This document shows positions 35,972 through 45,264 of a stretch of 64,000 nucleotides of DNA, one piece after another. Location: positions 1,116,001 through 1,180,000 of the forward strand of contig NZ_CP166850.1 of the NCBI RefSeq assembly GCF_041346945.1. The letters run 5' to 3'. The position numbers and the translations under genes are program-made. The notes below the pieces were generated by a model. That model ran no database searches and was not told the DNA's origin. It saw only the letters and a program-made list of their open reading frames with translations. Each line of letters begins with the position of its first letter. Position 1 is the first letter of the stretch. The stretch comes from Amycolatopsis sp. cg9. GTDB taxonomy: Bacteria > Actinomycetota > Actinomycetes > Mycobacteriales > Pseudonocardiaceae.

Positions 35972-37596
35972 CAGAACTCCCCCACCCGGCCGCGTCCGAG
36001 CCGGTCGATCAGCGCGACCGCCAGCACCGTCACGAGCATCAGCAGCGCGCACGCGGCGTACGCCATCTGGTTGTTGAGCTCCCCCGGCCGTCCCATCAGC
36101 GACGCGATCGCGACCGGCAGCGTCGGCGCCGTCGGCCGGGCGAGGAAGCTGGTCGCGCCGAACTCGCCGAGCGCCACGACGAAGCCGAACCCGGCGGCGG
36201 CGACCAGCGGCCGCAGCGCCAGCGGCAGGTCGATCTCGCGCCACACCCGCAGCGGGCTCGCGCCGAGCGTCGACGCGGCCTGCCGCAGCCGGACGTCGAC
36301 CGAGCGCAGCACCGGCAGCACCATCCGCACGATCAGCGGCGTGATCACCAGCGCCTGGGCCAGCGGGACGAGGTAGGGCGACGTCCGCAGGTCGCCAGGC
36401 AGCGCGTCGAGCGTGACCAGGTAGCCGAAGCCGACGGTCACCGCGGACACGCCCAGCGGCAGCATCAGGACGGCGTCCATCGTCTCGCCGAGGCCGCGCG
36501 CGGACTTCGCGGGTGAGCGCCGCAGCGCCACCAGCACCACGGACGCGAGCACGCCGACCACGGTCGCGAGCAGCGTCGCGTCGATCGCGACCTTCAGCGA
36601 GTTCACCGCGGCGTCCCAGCCGGACACCTGCAGCGCGCCCTTCTCCCCGGTGCCACTCAGCGCGCGGTAGCCCGCGAGGCTCCAGCCGTCCTCAGTGGAC
36701 ACCGACTCGGCGAGCAGCGCGACGATCGGCGTCAGCAGCAGCGCCAGGACGACACCCGCGGCGCCGACGCCCCACCACTCGCCGCCACGCGGCCGCCGTG
36801 CGCCGCCGGAACCGGTTTTGGCCCCCTCCTTGCGCCGCCGGGCCAGCCCGCCGAGCACCAGCGCGGCGACCACGGCCGCGAACTGGATCAGGGAAAGCGC
36901 CGCCGCGCCCGAAAGGTCCAGGAGGTCGACCGTGCGCAGGTAGATCTCGGTCTCGAGCGTCCGGTACTTCGCGCCGCCGAGGATCAGCACGACCCCGAAA
37001 CTGGTGGCGCAGAAAAGGAAAACCACGGCCGCGGCGGACGTGACCGCCGGGGCCAGCGCGGGCAGCGTCACCGAGCGGAAGGCCCGCCACGGGGACGCGC
37101 CGAGCGCGCGGGCGGCGTCGGTCGTCCGCGAATCCAGCCGCGCCCACAGCCCGGCGACCGTGCGCGCGACGACGGCGACGTTGAAGAAGGCGTTGGCGAG
37201 CACGATCGGCAGCACGCCGCCGTCCGGCCAGAGCGCGCGGAACGCCAGCCCGACGACGACGGTCGGCAGCACGAACGGCACCAGCACCAGCGTCCGCGCC
37301 AGGCCGACGCCGGGCAGCTTCACCCGGGCCAGCAGGAACGCCACCGGGAGCCCGGCCACCACCGCCACCAGCGTCGACGCGGCCGCGCTCGCGACGGTGA
37401 ACCCGGCCAGCTGCCAGGTCCGCGCGTCGCCGAGGACGACGTCGAGGCCGCCCGCGGCGAACCCGCGCCCGACGATCGCCAGCACCGGCCAGGCGAAGAA
37501 GACCACCAGGAAGCCGATCGGGGCCAGCCCCAGCAACGCCAGGCCGAGCCCCCGAGCCTGCCTTGGCGGGGCTACGACTGCACGAGCGTGCGCCAT
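35971..37596 (-). CDS. thiP: Thiamine ABC importer permease (two fused halves)
   Basis: 541 residues with two six-helix permease modules in one chain, each with its EAA loop (DAARALGASPWRAFRSVTLP and QAASTLGASPLRVWREIDLP). This is the normal ThiP/FutB-type architecture and length. ATG 37596 overlaps the end of thiB by 25 bp, so translation is coupled. Transports thiamine and its phosphates using ThiQ and ThiB. Confidence 0.9.
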   Translation of the reverse strand: MAHARAVVAPPRQARGLGLALLGLAPIGFLVVFFAWPVLAIVGRGFAAGGLDVVLGDARTWQLAGFTVASAAASTLVAVVAGLPVAFLLARVKLPGVGLARTLVLVPFVLPTVVVGLAFRALWPDGGVLPIVLANAFFNVAVVARTVAGLWARLDSRTTDAARALGASPWRAFRSVTLPALAPAVTSAAAVVFLFCATSFGVVLILGGAKYRTLETEIYLRTVDLLDLSGAAALSLIQFAAVVAALVLGGLARRRKEGAKTGSGGARRPRGGEWWGVGAAGVVLALLLTPIVALLAESVSTEDGWSLAGYRALSGTGEKGALQVSGWDAAVNSLKVAIDATLLATVVGVLASVVLVALRRSPAKSARGLGETMDAVLMLPLGVSAVTVGFGYLVTLDALPGDLRTSPYLVPLAQALVITPLIVRMVLPVLRSVDVRLRQAASTLGASPLRVWREIDLPLALRPLVAAAGFGFVVALGEFGATSFLARPTAPTLPVAIASLMGRPGELNNQMAYAACALLMLVTVLAVALIDRLGRGRVGEF

Positions 37597-38624
37597 TCGC
37601 CGATCCACTTCTCCCGGCCGGCCTGCACCTGGTCCGCCGTCAGCGTCTGCGGCTTCTGCGGCAGCGGCGCGACCTGCGCCCAGCCCGCGGGCAGGTCGAC
37701 GCCCTGGCGCGCCGGGTAGACGTACATGTTGGCCGCGACGGTCGCCTGGAACTGCTGCGACAGCAGGAAGTCGACGACCTTGCGCGCGCTCTCGGTCTGC
37801 TTGCCGCCGGCGAGCACGCCGGCGTACTCGACCTGCCGGTAGCAGGTGTCGAGCAGCGCCTTGGTGCGCGGCTTCCCGTCGTCCCCGACCTCGGCGGCGG
37901 GCGAAGACGCATACGACACGACGATCGGCCGCGGTCCCTTGCCGGAGGAGCCGGAGAACTCCTTGGTGTAGGCCTCTTCCCAGCCGCTGACGACCTTGAG
38001 GCCGTTGGCCTTCAGCTTCGTCCAGTAGTCCTGCCAACCGGCCTCGCCGTACTTCGCGATGGTGCCGAGGAGGAAGGCGAGCCCGGGCGACGCCGTGGCC
38101 GGGTCCTCGGCGACGAGGAGGTCCTTGTACTTCGGGTCGGCCAGGTCGTCGTAGCTGGCCGGCGCCGGGATCCCCTTGGTGGCGAAGTAGTTCGCGTCGA
38201 CGTTGACGCAGACGTCCCCGACGTCGACGGCGGACAACCGGTGCTCGGGATCGACGGCGTACCGCTGCGGCCCGCGGTCGGCCTCCGGGCTGGTGTAGGG
38301 CTCGAAGACGCCTTCCTTGAGCGCGCGCGAAGCGAAGGTCGAGTCGACGCCGTACGCGACGTCGCCGACCGGGTTGGCCTTGGTGAGCACGAGCTTGTTG
38401 GTCAGCGATCCGGCGTCGCCCTGCTTGAGCACGGAGATCTTGATGCCCGACTGCTTCTGGAAGGCGTCGAGCACCTCCTGCGGCGCCAGGAAGGAGTCGT
38501 GCGTCACGAGGGTGACGGTGGGCGTCTGCTGCGTGCCACCGTCGCCGTCCGACAGCGAGCACCCCGCGGCGACGACGCTGACGACGGCGATGGCCGTCGC
38601 CGCGCGAACAGCCCTGCGTTTCAT
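37572..38624 (-). CDS. thiB: Thiamine-binding lipoprotein
   Basis: 350 residues with lipobox VAAGC (Cys22). The start of the mature protein, VTLVTHDSFLAPQEVLDAFQ, is the signature of ThiB/TbpA receptors, and GDVAYGVDSTFASRALKEG follows. First gene of thiBPQ. Preceded by a TPP riboswitch whose 3' hairpin covers the SD (GGAGGGG, 38628-38634), so synthesis should fall when TPP is abundant. Confidence 0.92.
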   Translation of the reverse strand: MKRRAVRAATAIAVVSVVAAGCSLSDGDGGTQQTPTVTLVTHDSFLAPQEVLDAFQKQSGIKISVLKQGDAGSLTNKLVLTKANPVGDVAYGVDSTFASRALKEGVFEPYTSPEADRGPQRYAVDPEHRLSAVDVGDVCVNVDANYFATKGIPAPASYDDLADPKYKDLLVAEDPATASPGLAFLLGTIAKYGEAGWQDYWTKLKANGLKVVSGWEEAYTKEFSGSSGKGPRPIVVSYASSPAAEVGDDGKPRTKALLDTCYRQVEYAGVLAGGKQTESARKVVDFLLSQQFQATVAANMYVYPARQGVDLPAGWAQVAPLPQKPQTLTADQVQAGREKWIGEWRTLVQS

Positions 38625-38627
38625 CTA

Positions 38628-38745
38628 CCCCTCCTGCACTTCGCCGGACGAGGAGGGAAGCCCTCCCTTCGCCGGCATGATCCGGTCAGGTGCGAACGGT
38701 CGCGGGGTGACCCGCCTCTCAGCCCGGCTGACCGGACTCCCGTGG
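38628..38745 (-). promoter_or_regulatory. TPP riboswitch with SD-sequestering expression platform
   Basis: On the minus strand the thi-box core is complete: CACGGGAGTCC, GGGCTGAGAGG, CACCTGACCGGATCATGCC and GGCGAAGGGAG (aptamer about 38662-38745). Downstream, CCTCCTC (38651-38657) can pair either with the aptamer's terminal GGGAGGG (hairpin over 38651-38667) or with GGAGGGG at 38628-38634, which is the thiB SD. These pairings are mutually exclusive, indicating translational control. The thi-box family is well established; the platform is inferred from base pairing. Confidence 0.92.
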
Positions 38746-38785
38746 CAACCGTGCAGCGTAGTCCAGGACGGACGACCATGGAGAC

Positions 38786-39070
38786 ATGACGGAAATCTTG
38801 AGCGACTCCGAGGCCGACGGACGACTGGGCGCGAGCTGGACCAGGTCGGGTGCGGTGATCTCCCGCGAGGTGGAACTCGCCTCGTTCCCCCAGGCGATCG
38901 AGGTGGTCGACCGGGTGGCGGTGCTGGCCGAGGCGGCCGACCACCACCCGGACATCGACATCCGCTGGCGCACCCTGACGTTCCGGCTCTCCACCCATTC
39001 GGCGGGCGGCCTGACGGCGAAGGACTTCTCGCTGGCTTCACAGATCGACTCGGTGCTGTCATCGCTGTGA
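38786..39070 (+). CDS. Pterin-4a-carbinolamine dehydratase
   Basis: 94 residues, typical family length. The active-site motif EAADHHPDIDIRW (about 50-62) contains the conserved His-His-Pro-Asp; a second conserved region is STHSAGGLTAKDF. Recycles 4a-hydroxytetrahydrobiopterin in aromatic hydroxylation or serves folate-related roles. Divergent from the thiamine operon, alone. Confidence 0.92.
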   Translation: MTEILSDSEADGRLGASWTRSGAVISREVELASFPQAIEVVDRVAVLAEAADHHPDIDIRWRTLTFRLSTHSAGGLTAKDFSLASQIDSVLSSL

Positions 39071-39146
39071 TCTCGGTTACGCTGAGTGCACTTTTTCGCG
39101 GTTTCGACGTCTCTCGGTAAACGACTTTTGCTAGGAGAGACGGGTC

Positions 39147-39275
39147 ATGACGCAGGCGATCGTGGTCGGCACAGCAGCATTCGCAACGATGGTGGCAGCA
39201 GCAGGCGGCGTCCTCTGGTTCACCGCCCGGGGCCGCCGTCACCCGGATGCCGGTGAGTTCGATCACAGCCGCTAA
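39147..39275 (+). CDS. Tiny membrane protein
   Basis: 42 residues, ATG with AGGAGA about seven bases upstream. One hydrophobic segment (AIVVGTAAFATMVAAAGGVLWF) then a basic and acidic tail (GRRHPDAGEFDHSR). Below the usual length cut-off for gene callers. No function recognised. Confidence 0.6.
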   Translation: MTQAIVVGTAAFATMVAAAGGVLWFTARGRRHPDAGEFDHSR

Positions 39276-39337
39276 CGAAGGGCATGATCAGCGCGCTGAG
39301 CAGGGCGGAAGCATCGATTTCGACCCTGGGAAACGCC

Positions 39338-39442
39338 ATGAACAGCACCGCCGCCCTCACCCCCGCGCAGCGCGCCTGGATCAACGCCCTCGCCCCCGCG
39401 GTGGTGCTGATCGCGATTGCCCTGATGGGCCTGCTCGGCTGA
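39338..39442 (+). CDS. Tiny membrane protein
   Basis: 34 residues from ATG 39338 with GGGAA six bases upstream; an in-frame ATG at 39284 would add 18 residues. The protein is essentially one membrane helix (INALAPAVVLIAIALMGLLG) after a short polar start. A clean terminator follows 10 bp later, which supports a real transcript shared with the 42-residue gene upstream. Confidence 0.55.
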   Translation: MNSTAALTPAQRAWINALAPAVVLIAIALMGLLG

Positions 39443-39451
39443 GTACGTTCG

Positions 39452-39482
39452 CGCCGTCGCTCTGATCATCGGAGCGACGGCG
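39452..39482 (+). terminator. Terminator after the tiny membrane genes
   Basis: Perfect 11-bp arms CGCCGTCGCTC / GAGCGACGGCG with a nine-base loop, then TCTTT. Also close to the end of the convergent hypothetical gene at 39487. Confidence 0.75.
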
Positions 39483-39486
39483 TCTT

Positions 39487-39816
39487 TCATCCGACCCGGA
39501 TCTGGTCCGGCGCTGGGAACGCGGCCGGGGGCTCGTCTTCGACGGTCCAGTACTCGAGGCAGGAAAGCCGGCCTTCGTCGACGAACACGATGAGCCCGCC
39601 ATCCGGCACGTCGGCTTCGACCGCAGCCCGCTCCGTGATTTCGGCCGTCGGCGTGGCGTCGTCGACCACGAGGCAGACGGTCGGGCACCCGCAGCCGCAG
39701 CTCCCGCTCACCTGCGCGGTGGCGGCTTGCACTCGCAGTTCGACCGCGCCGGGGAAGTCACCGGCGAGTAGGACGTCGAGGACCGCGCGCTCGTCCGGGG
39801 TCAGCGAACGATTCAA
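39487..39816 (-). CDS. Conserved hypothetical protein with Cys cluster
   Basis: 109 residues, TTG start with GGAGGA four bases upstream. The centre has [14 protein letters not shown], four Cys in seven-to-eight residues that could bind a metal; the C-terminus has the acidic [12 protein letters not shown] segment. I recall similar actinobacterial proteins but no function. Divergent from the SseB-like gene. Confidence 0.65.
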   Translation of the reverse strand: MNRSLTPDERAVLDVLLAGDFPGAVELRVQAATAQVSGSCGCGCPTVCLVVDDATPTAEITERAAVEADVPDGGLIVFVDEGRLSCLEYWTVEDEPPAAFPAPDQIRVG

Positions 39817-39867
39817 GTGTCCTCCATCTACTCATCAGCCTTCGTGGAATTGCCACGAACTTAGTAC

Positions 39868-39896
39868 TTGGGCCATTCGCTCACGCCCAGTAATCT
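39868..39896 (+). promoter_or_regulatory. Promoter of the SseB-like gene
   Basis: TTGGGC (39868-39873) and TAATCT (39891-39896) with exactly 17 bp between. The GTG at 39904 falls seven bases after the -10, so transcription and translation would begin together. Confidence 0.55.
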
Positions 39897-39903
39897 CGTG
39901 GAT

Positions 39904-40305
39904 GTGGATCGTGAGGGGAGTGCCGCAGAAGCCAGGTTGGCCGTCCTCGCGCAGCAGATCTGGCACGGCAGCCGCGAGCCAGGCGACTTCATGGACGCGT
40001 TCGCGAGCACGGTGGTGTACGCGCAGCGGCCGGAGTCACCCGCTCTACTGGTGACCGACCTCGGGGAGCGGGGCCGGTGGATGGTCGTGTTCACCACTGT
40101 CGAGAGGCTGGCCGCGCACGCGGGCGAATGCGACTGCTTCACCACGACGGGGGCGGATCTTCTGGAACTGGTACCGCCGGGTGTGGGTCTGATGGTCGAC
40201 CCCGACGATACGCACCGGTTCCCCGTGCTGTCGCGGATGGCACCACCTGAGGTGATCGCACGAGCATGGGTTCAGGCCGACCGGCGGCGACATCGGACGG
40301 CGTAA
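39904..40305 (+). CDS. SseB-like domain protein
   Basis: 133 residues from GTG 39904 (leaderless; GTG 39898 is two codons earlier). The middle resembles the SseB N-terminal domain (RGRWMVVFTTVERLAAH and TTTGADLLELVPPGVGLMVDP). In actinobacteria such proteins often flank type VII (ESX) effector genes, perhaps as chaperones or adaptors. It opens a four-gene run with the EspC-like, toxin and immunity genes. Function inferred from context only. Confidence 0.7.
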   Translation: MDREGSAAEARLAVLAQQIWHGSREPGDFMDAFASTVVYAQRPESPALLVTDLGERGRWMVVFTTVERLAAHAGECDCFTTTGADLLELVPPGVGLMVDPDDTHRFPVLSRMAPPEVIARAWVQADRRRHRTA

Positions 40306-40336
40306 TCACCTGACGCGAGCCACGGGGTGCGGAGCG

Positions 40337-40678
40337 GTGGATGGTCCAGGCTTCCACGTCGACGTCGACGTGCTGGAGAGTGCGTCGAAGAACATGAGCG
40401 CAGTAGTGCACGACCAGAGCAGTTTCGAGTTACGCGGGTTGTGCGGTGAGTCCCGGCTGTACGGCCATAACGGTGTTCACGAGGCCCTGGCGGAGCTGTG
40501 CGCGAGGTGGAGCGTCGGACTGGATGCGCTGTCCGACCGGGCCGGTGATCTCGGCGACCTGCTGGGCCAGGCCGCCGCTGCCTACCGCGCGGTCGAGCAC
40601 GACAACACCGCGTCCTTGAAGTCCGATCCCGGTTGGGGCGCGGTCACGCCCGACGAGCCCACGATCGGTGGCGTGTGA
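40337..40678 (+). CDS. EspC/WXG-like type VII secretion partner
   Basis: 113 residues, GTG start. Small helical protein that begins GFHVDVDVLESASKNM and has a helix-turn-helix pattern with ELCARWSVGLDALSDRAGDLGDLL, resembling ESX-secreted EspC-family or WXG100-like proteins. Its stop overlaps the ATG of the next gene by one base (TGATG). Likely forms a secretion pair with the toxin at 40678. Confidence 0.72.
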   Translation: MDGPGFHVDVDVLESASKNMSAVVHDQSSFELRGLCGESRLYGHNGVHEALAELCARWSVGLDALSDRAGDLGDLLGQAAAAYRAVEHDNTASLKSDPGWGAVTPDEPTIGGV

Positions 40679-41913
40679 TGGCAGAGCTCGGCCAGACCGA
40701 CGATCCGAAGTCCTTGGTGCCCGGCGACCCGCCGGCGGTGTTCGAGAACGCCCGGGTGCTATACGAGCGCGCCAAGACGGCACACGCCGTCGGCGAGGCG
40801 CTCAAGCGGATCGACACCGGAGCATGGCAGGGACCGGCCGCGAACAAGTTTCACGAGGATCATCAAACCGAAGTACCCCGCTGGGGCCAGGCCGGCGACT
40901 CCTTGGACAACGCCGCCTCGGCGCTGACCGACTTCGCGAACTGCCTGTCCTGGGCACAAGGGCAGGCAGCGGAAGCCATCGCGCGGTGGGAAGAGGGTGA
41001 CAACGCCACGCGGCAAGCCAGAGCCGATCACGACCGTGCCACCGCCGATGCCGAAGCCGAAACCAGGGCCAACGCACAAAGGGGCGATCCGACCGTGGTG
41101 CAGGCACCGCCGTTCGTCGATCCGGGCGAGCCCCAGCGTCAGGCTGCCCGGGACATCCTTGGCCGCGCCCGTCAGCAGCTGGCGAACGTCGGCGGCCTGA
41201 CAGCCGATGCCTTGCGCTACGAGGGAGCCGCAGCGCCACAAGACTCGCGAAAGCAGGCTGACGCGAACTTTTTCGGCGGTATTTGGGACAGCATCAAGGG
41301 CGCCGGAGAAGGCCTGTACCAGGTTCTCGCCGATCCGGCGGAAGTGGTCGCGGCGATGGCGCACAACATCGCGCACCCGGTCGACACCTTCAAGGAGATG
41401 GTCGCTTGGGACGACTGGGCGAATGGGCACGGCGACCGCGCCTTGGGCAAGATCACCGGCAACGCGCTGGTCGGGTTCAGTGCGTTCGGCCTGGGAAAGG
41501 TGATCAAAGGTTCGCCTCGGCACGGCGAGCACGAACCAGATTCGGAAAATGGACTCCCGCGAGAGGGCGGATCCCCGGACGCGCCCACCAGCTTCGCCCC
41601 GGCCGACGTATCGCGAGTGAAGGAGCACCTGTCACGCCCCGGCCTCGATCACTTCGGACCGAACGATGTGATGCTGGACAGGATCGGCAAGGCCCTCGCG
41701 GAGGGGAAGCCCCTGTCCGAGGCACAAACCAACTTCATGCGCCACGAAACGCTCGAGGCGAAGCTGATGGATGGCGGAATGGGCTACGACGATGCGCACG
41801 CCGAGGCGCTGCAAACGCATCCTCCCGGCAAGAATTATGATCCCGACGTGATCGACCAGGAGCCCCTGTTCGGTCCGTGGTGGCGGAAGATGAACGGGTT
41901 GGGACCGCGATGA
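40678..41913 (+). CDS. Putative type VII-secreted polymorphic toxin
   Basis: 411 residues. N-terminal 110 residues match the putative T7SS-secreted domain of polymorphic toxins: LGQTDDPKSLVPGDP, then RIDTGAWQGPAANKF with the W-x-G turn. An Ala/Glu-rich coiled segment follows, then a helical pre-toxin region with GNALVGFSAFGLGKVIKG, an acidic linker and a C-terminal domain from about 312. This last domain has an HE-x2-E core (H356, E357, E360) followed by AHAEAL and NYDPDVI, a pattern I know from other toxin tips but cannot name. Possible zinc site. Slightly less GC-rich than the flanks. Confidence 0.72.
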   Translation: MAELGQTDDPKSLVPGDPPAVFENARVLYERAKTAHAVGEALKRIDTGAWQGPAANKFHEDHQTEVPRWGQAGDSLDNAASALTDFANCLSWAQGQAAEAIARWEEGDNATRQARADHDRATADAEAETRANAQRGDPTVVQAPPFVDPGEPQRQAARDILGRARQQLANVGGLTADALRYEGAAAPQDSRKQADANFFGGIWDSIKGAGEGLYQVLADPAEVVAAMAHNIAHPVDTFKEMVAWDDWANGHGDRALGKITGNALVGFSAFGLGKVIKGSPRHGEHEPDSENGLPREGGSPDAPTSFAPADVSRVKEHLSRPGLDHFGPNDVMLDRIGKALAEGKPLSEAQTNFMRHETLEAKLMDGGMGYDDAHAEALQTHPPGKNYDPDVIDQEPLFGPWWRKMNGLGPR

Positions 41914-42446
41914 CGATCGTAGAAGTGGAAAAACACGGGATCGTCGCGATCGGCGAAGGTGATCACCCCGCGACCTACCAAGCCGCGGACTGGCTGTGCT
42001 CGTCCCGCCCGGCCATAGCTGCCCCGGCCGTCCCTCTCCGCCTGCACGTCGAAGTCCTCCGGCGGTTCGGCGGTCTCGCTCCACGCGCACTTCTCGGCGG
42101 ACAATTCGTGCCCGGCCAGGACCACGAAACCCGGTTCTCGGTAGCCGTGGCTCCCTTCGGGGTCTTCGATGCCGACGAAGCGCCAACGTGCCCGAGCGTT
42201 CTGTGGAAGCAGCCCTTCACCGTCGGCCTGCCCGGCGAGTTCGCCTCGGCGGTCGCCGACGCGCTCGGCGACGGGCCCGGACTGCCGACCGGGACGCTGA
42301 CGATCGACCGCGCCGGCTTCGACCTGGTCAACTCGTCCGAGATGATCTTCGGGCAAACCGCGGCCGCGCTGAAAACCGCCGTGGCCGCGCTGCTTTCGGG
42401 TCAGGACGTCGACGCCGCGGTCAGATCCCTCGTGAGCAGTTGGTGA
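41910..42446 (+). CDS. Candidate immunity protein
   Basis: 178 residues, ATG overlapping the toxin stop (ATGA). No signal peptide or membrane segment, so cytoplasmic, as expected of an antidote to a toxin delivered by or to sister cells. Contains FGVFDADEAPTCPSVLWKQPF and an even mix of beta- and alpha-prone segments. No known family. The role rests on position: single cytoplasmic gene coupled to a polymorphic toxin and followed by the unrelated ychF on the other strand. Confidence 0.6.
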   Translation: MTIVEVEKHGIVAIGEGDHPATYQAADWLCSSRPAIAAPAVPLRLHVEVLRRFGGLAPRALLGGQFVPGQDHETRFSVAVAPFGVFDADEAPTCPSVLWKQPFTVGLPGEFASAVADALGDGPGLPTGTLTIDRAGFDLVNSSEMIFGQTAAALKTAVAALLSGQDVDAAVRSLVSSW

Positions 42447-42450
42447 CCCG

Positions 42451-43533
<1,083 letters not shown>

Positions 43534-43635
43534 GACCCCGCAGTCTACGTGTCTCCCCCGGTCCGGCCCCACGCACCCAACGCCGCGTCGGATTTCCGCC
43601 AGCCGCGGCGCTGACCTGCTGGCATGCTCGAATCC

Positions 43636-45045
43636 ATGGTCACGACAACCGAGGCGCCGGCGCTCTGGCGCGACGTCGAACGCTGCTACCGCGTGGTCAC
43701 CGCCCGCGACTCGCGCTTCGACGGCCAGTTCATCATGGCCGTCCGCACCACCGGCATCTACTGCCGTCCGTCGTGCCCGGCGTCGACGCCCAAGGCGCAG
43801 AACGTCCGCTTCTTCCCGACGTCGGCGGCCGCGCAGGCCAACGGCTTCCGCGCCTGCCGCCGCTGCCTGCCCGACGCCGTGCCGGGCTCGCCGGACTGGA
43901 ACGTGCGCGCCGACCTCGCGGCGCGGGCGATGCGGCTGATCTCCGACGGGACCGTGGAGCGCGAAGGCGTCCCCGGGCTCGCGCGCCGGCTCGGCTACTC
44001 GGAACGCCAGCTCGGCCGGGTCCTCACCGCCGAACTCGGCGCCGGCCCGCTCGCCCTGGCCCGTGCGCACCGCGCACACTCGGCGCGGCTGCTCATCGAG
44101 CTGTCCGAACTGCCGCTGACCGACGTCGCGTTCGCGGCGGGTTTCTCCAGCGTGCGGCAGTTCAACGAGACGATCCGCGAAGTGTTCGCGACGACGCCTT
44201 CGCAACTTCGCGCCTTCGCGGCTTCACGACGCGGGCGGCACAGCGACGTGAGCGGGACGCGGCTCAGCCTGCGGCTGCCGTTCCGGCCGCCGTTCGACGC
44301 CGACGGGCTGCTTCGGTTCTTCGCCGACCACGCCGTGCCGGGCGTCGAGGTCGTCACCGCGGAGTCCTACGCCCGCAGCCTGCGGCTCTCCCACGGCACC
44401 GGCGTGGTCCGGCTGACGCCGCAAGCGGATCACGTGCGCTGCGAGCTGGTGCTCGCCGACCTGCGCGACCTGGGCAGCGCCGTCAGCCGGGTGCGCCGGC
44501 TGCTCGACCTCGACGCCGACCCGGCGGCGGTCACCCGCGTCCTCGGCGCCGACCCGGCGCTGGCGCCGCTGGTCGCGGCGGCGCCCGGCATCCGGGTCCC
44601 GGGCGCGGTGGACGGCGAGGAGCTGCTGCTCCGCACCTTGCTCGGCGACCAGGTGCCCGGCTCGCCCGGCGAGGAGATCCCCGGCGAGTGGGGCGTGACC
44701 CGGCTCTTCCCGGCCACGGCCCGCATCGCGGCCACCGGTCACCCGGTCGCCACCGCGCTGGCCGAGGGGCGGCTCGACCCGCACGTCGGCCGGGACGCCG
44801 CCGACCTGCGGGCGGAGCTGCTGGCGTGCCCGGGGATCGACGCGTCGACGGCGGACTACGTGCTGATGCGCGTCCTCGGCGCACCGGACGTCCTGCTCGC
44901 CGAGGACGCCGCGGTCCGCCGCGGCGCCGAGGTACTGGGCATCGCCCCGGAGTCGCTGCCGCGGCACGCGCGGAAGTGGACCCCGTGGTGCTCCTACGCC
45001 GGGAGGTACCTCCAGCGCGCGGCGACGGGACTCGCCGTCAGCTGA
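43636..45045 (+). CDS. alkA: Ada-AlkA fusion: methyl-phosphotriester sensor, AraC HTH and 3-methyladenine glycosylase
   Basis: 469 residues from ATG 43636; ATG 43624 is also possible. Residues about 10-90 form the Ada zinc domain with four Cys (YCRPSC and CRRC) and the methyl-acceptor Cys; about 100-190 carry the AraC-type HTH (FAAGFSSVRQFNETIREVF); the rest is an AlkA glycosylase with HhH-type ACPGIDASTADYVLMRVLG and the catalytic Asp in LAEDAAVR. Same domain order as mycobacterial AlkA. A CATGCT hexamer seven bases before 43636 suggests a leaderless start. Repairs alkylated bases and activates its own regulon. Confidence 0.93.
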   Translation: MVTTTEAPALWRDVERCYRVVTARDSRFDGQFIMAVRTTGIYCRPSCPASTPKAQNVRFFPTSAAAQANGFRACRRCLPDAVPGSPDWNVRADLAARAMRLISDGTVEREGVPGLARRLGYSERQLGRVLTAELGAGPLALARAHRAHSARLLIELSELPLTDVAFAAGFSSVRQFNETIREVFATTPSQLRAFAASRRGRHSDVSGTRLSLRLPFRPPFDADGLLRFFADHAVPGVEVVTAESYARSLRLSHGTGVVRLTPQADHVRCELVLADLRDLGSAVSRVRRLLDLDADPAAVTRVLGADPALAPLVAAAPGIRVPGAVDGEELLLRTLLGDQVPGSPGEEIPGEWGVTRLFPATARIAATGHPVATALAEGRLDPHVGRDAADLRAELLACPGIDASTADYVLMRVLGAPDVLLAEDAAVRRGAEVLGIAPESLPRHARKWTPWCSYAGRYLQRAATGLAVS

Positions 45046-45051
45046 GCCGCG

Positions 45052-45243
45052 TCAGCCCTGCTCGCCCTGCCACAGCAGCGCCTGGGCCACGATCACCTGG
45101 TCTCCGTCGAACGTCGCCGCCGGCGAGCCGTGCAGGCGGTAGCCGAGTTCGAGCGCCTCGCTGACGCGGTGGCAGAACTTCGCGTCGTCGGGGCCGGTGA
45201 GCAGGCGGTAGCGGGGCAGGCCGTTCGGCGGCTGGTCCGTCAT
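45052..45243 (-). CDS. DUF1737 protein
   Basis: 63 residues, complete match to the DUF1737 pattern (RYRLLTGPDDAKFCHRVSEAL then GYRLHGSP and a C-terminal AQALLW). Function unknown. Same strand as sbcDC and just downstream. Confidence 0.88.
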   Translation of the reverse strand: MTDQPPNGLPRYRLLTGPDDAKFCHRVSEALELGYRLHGSPAATFDGDQVIVAQALLWQGEQG

Positions 45244-45264
45244 GGCTTCATCTTGTCCGAGCGA

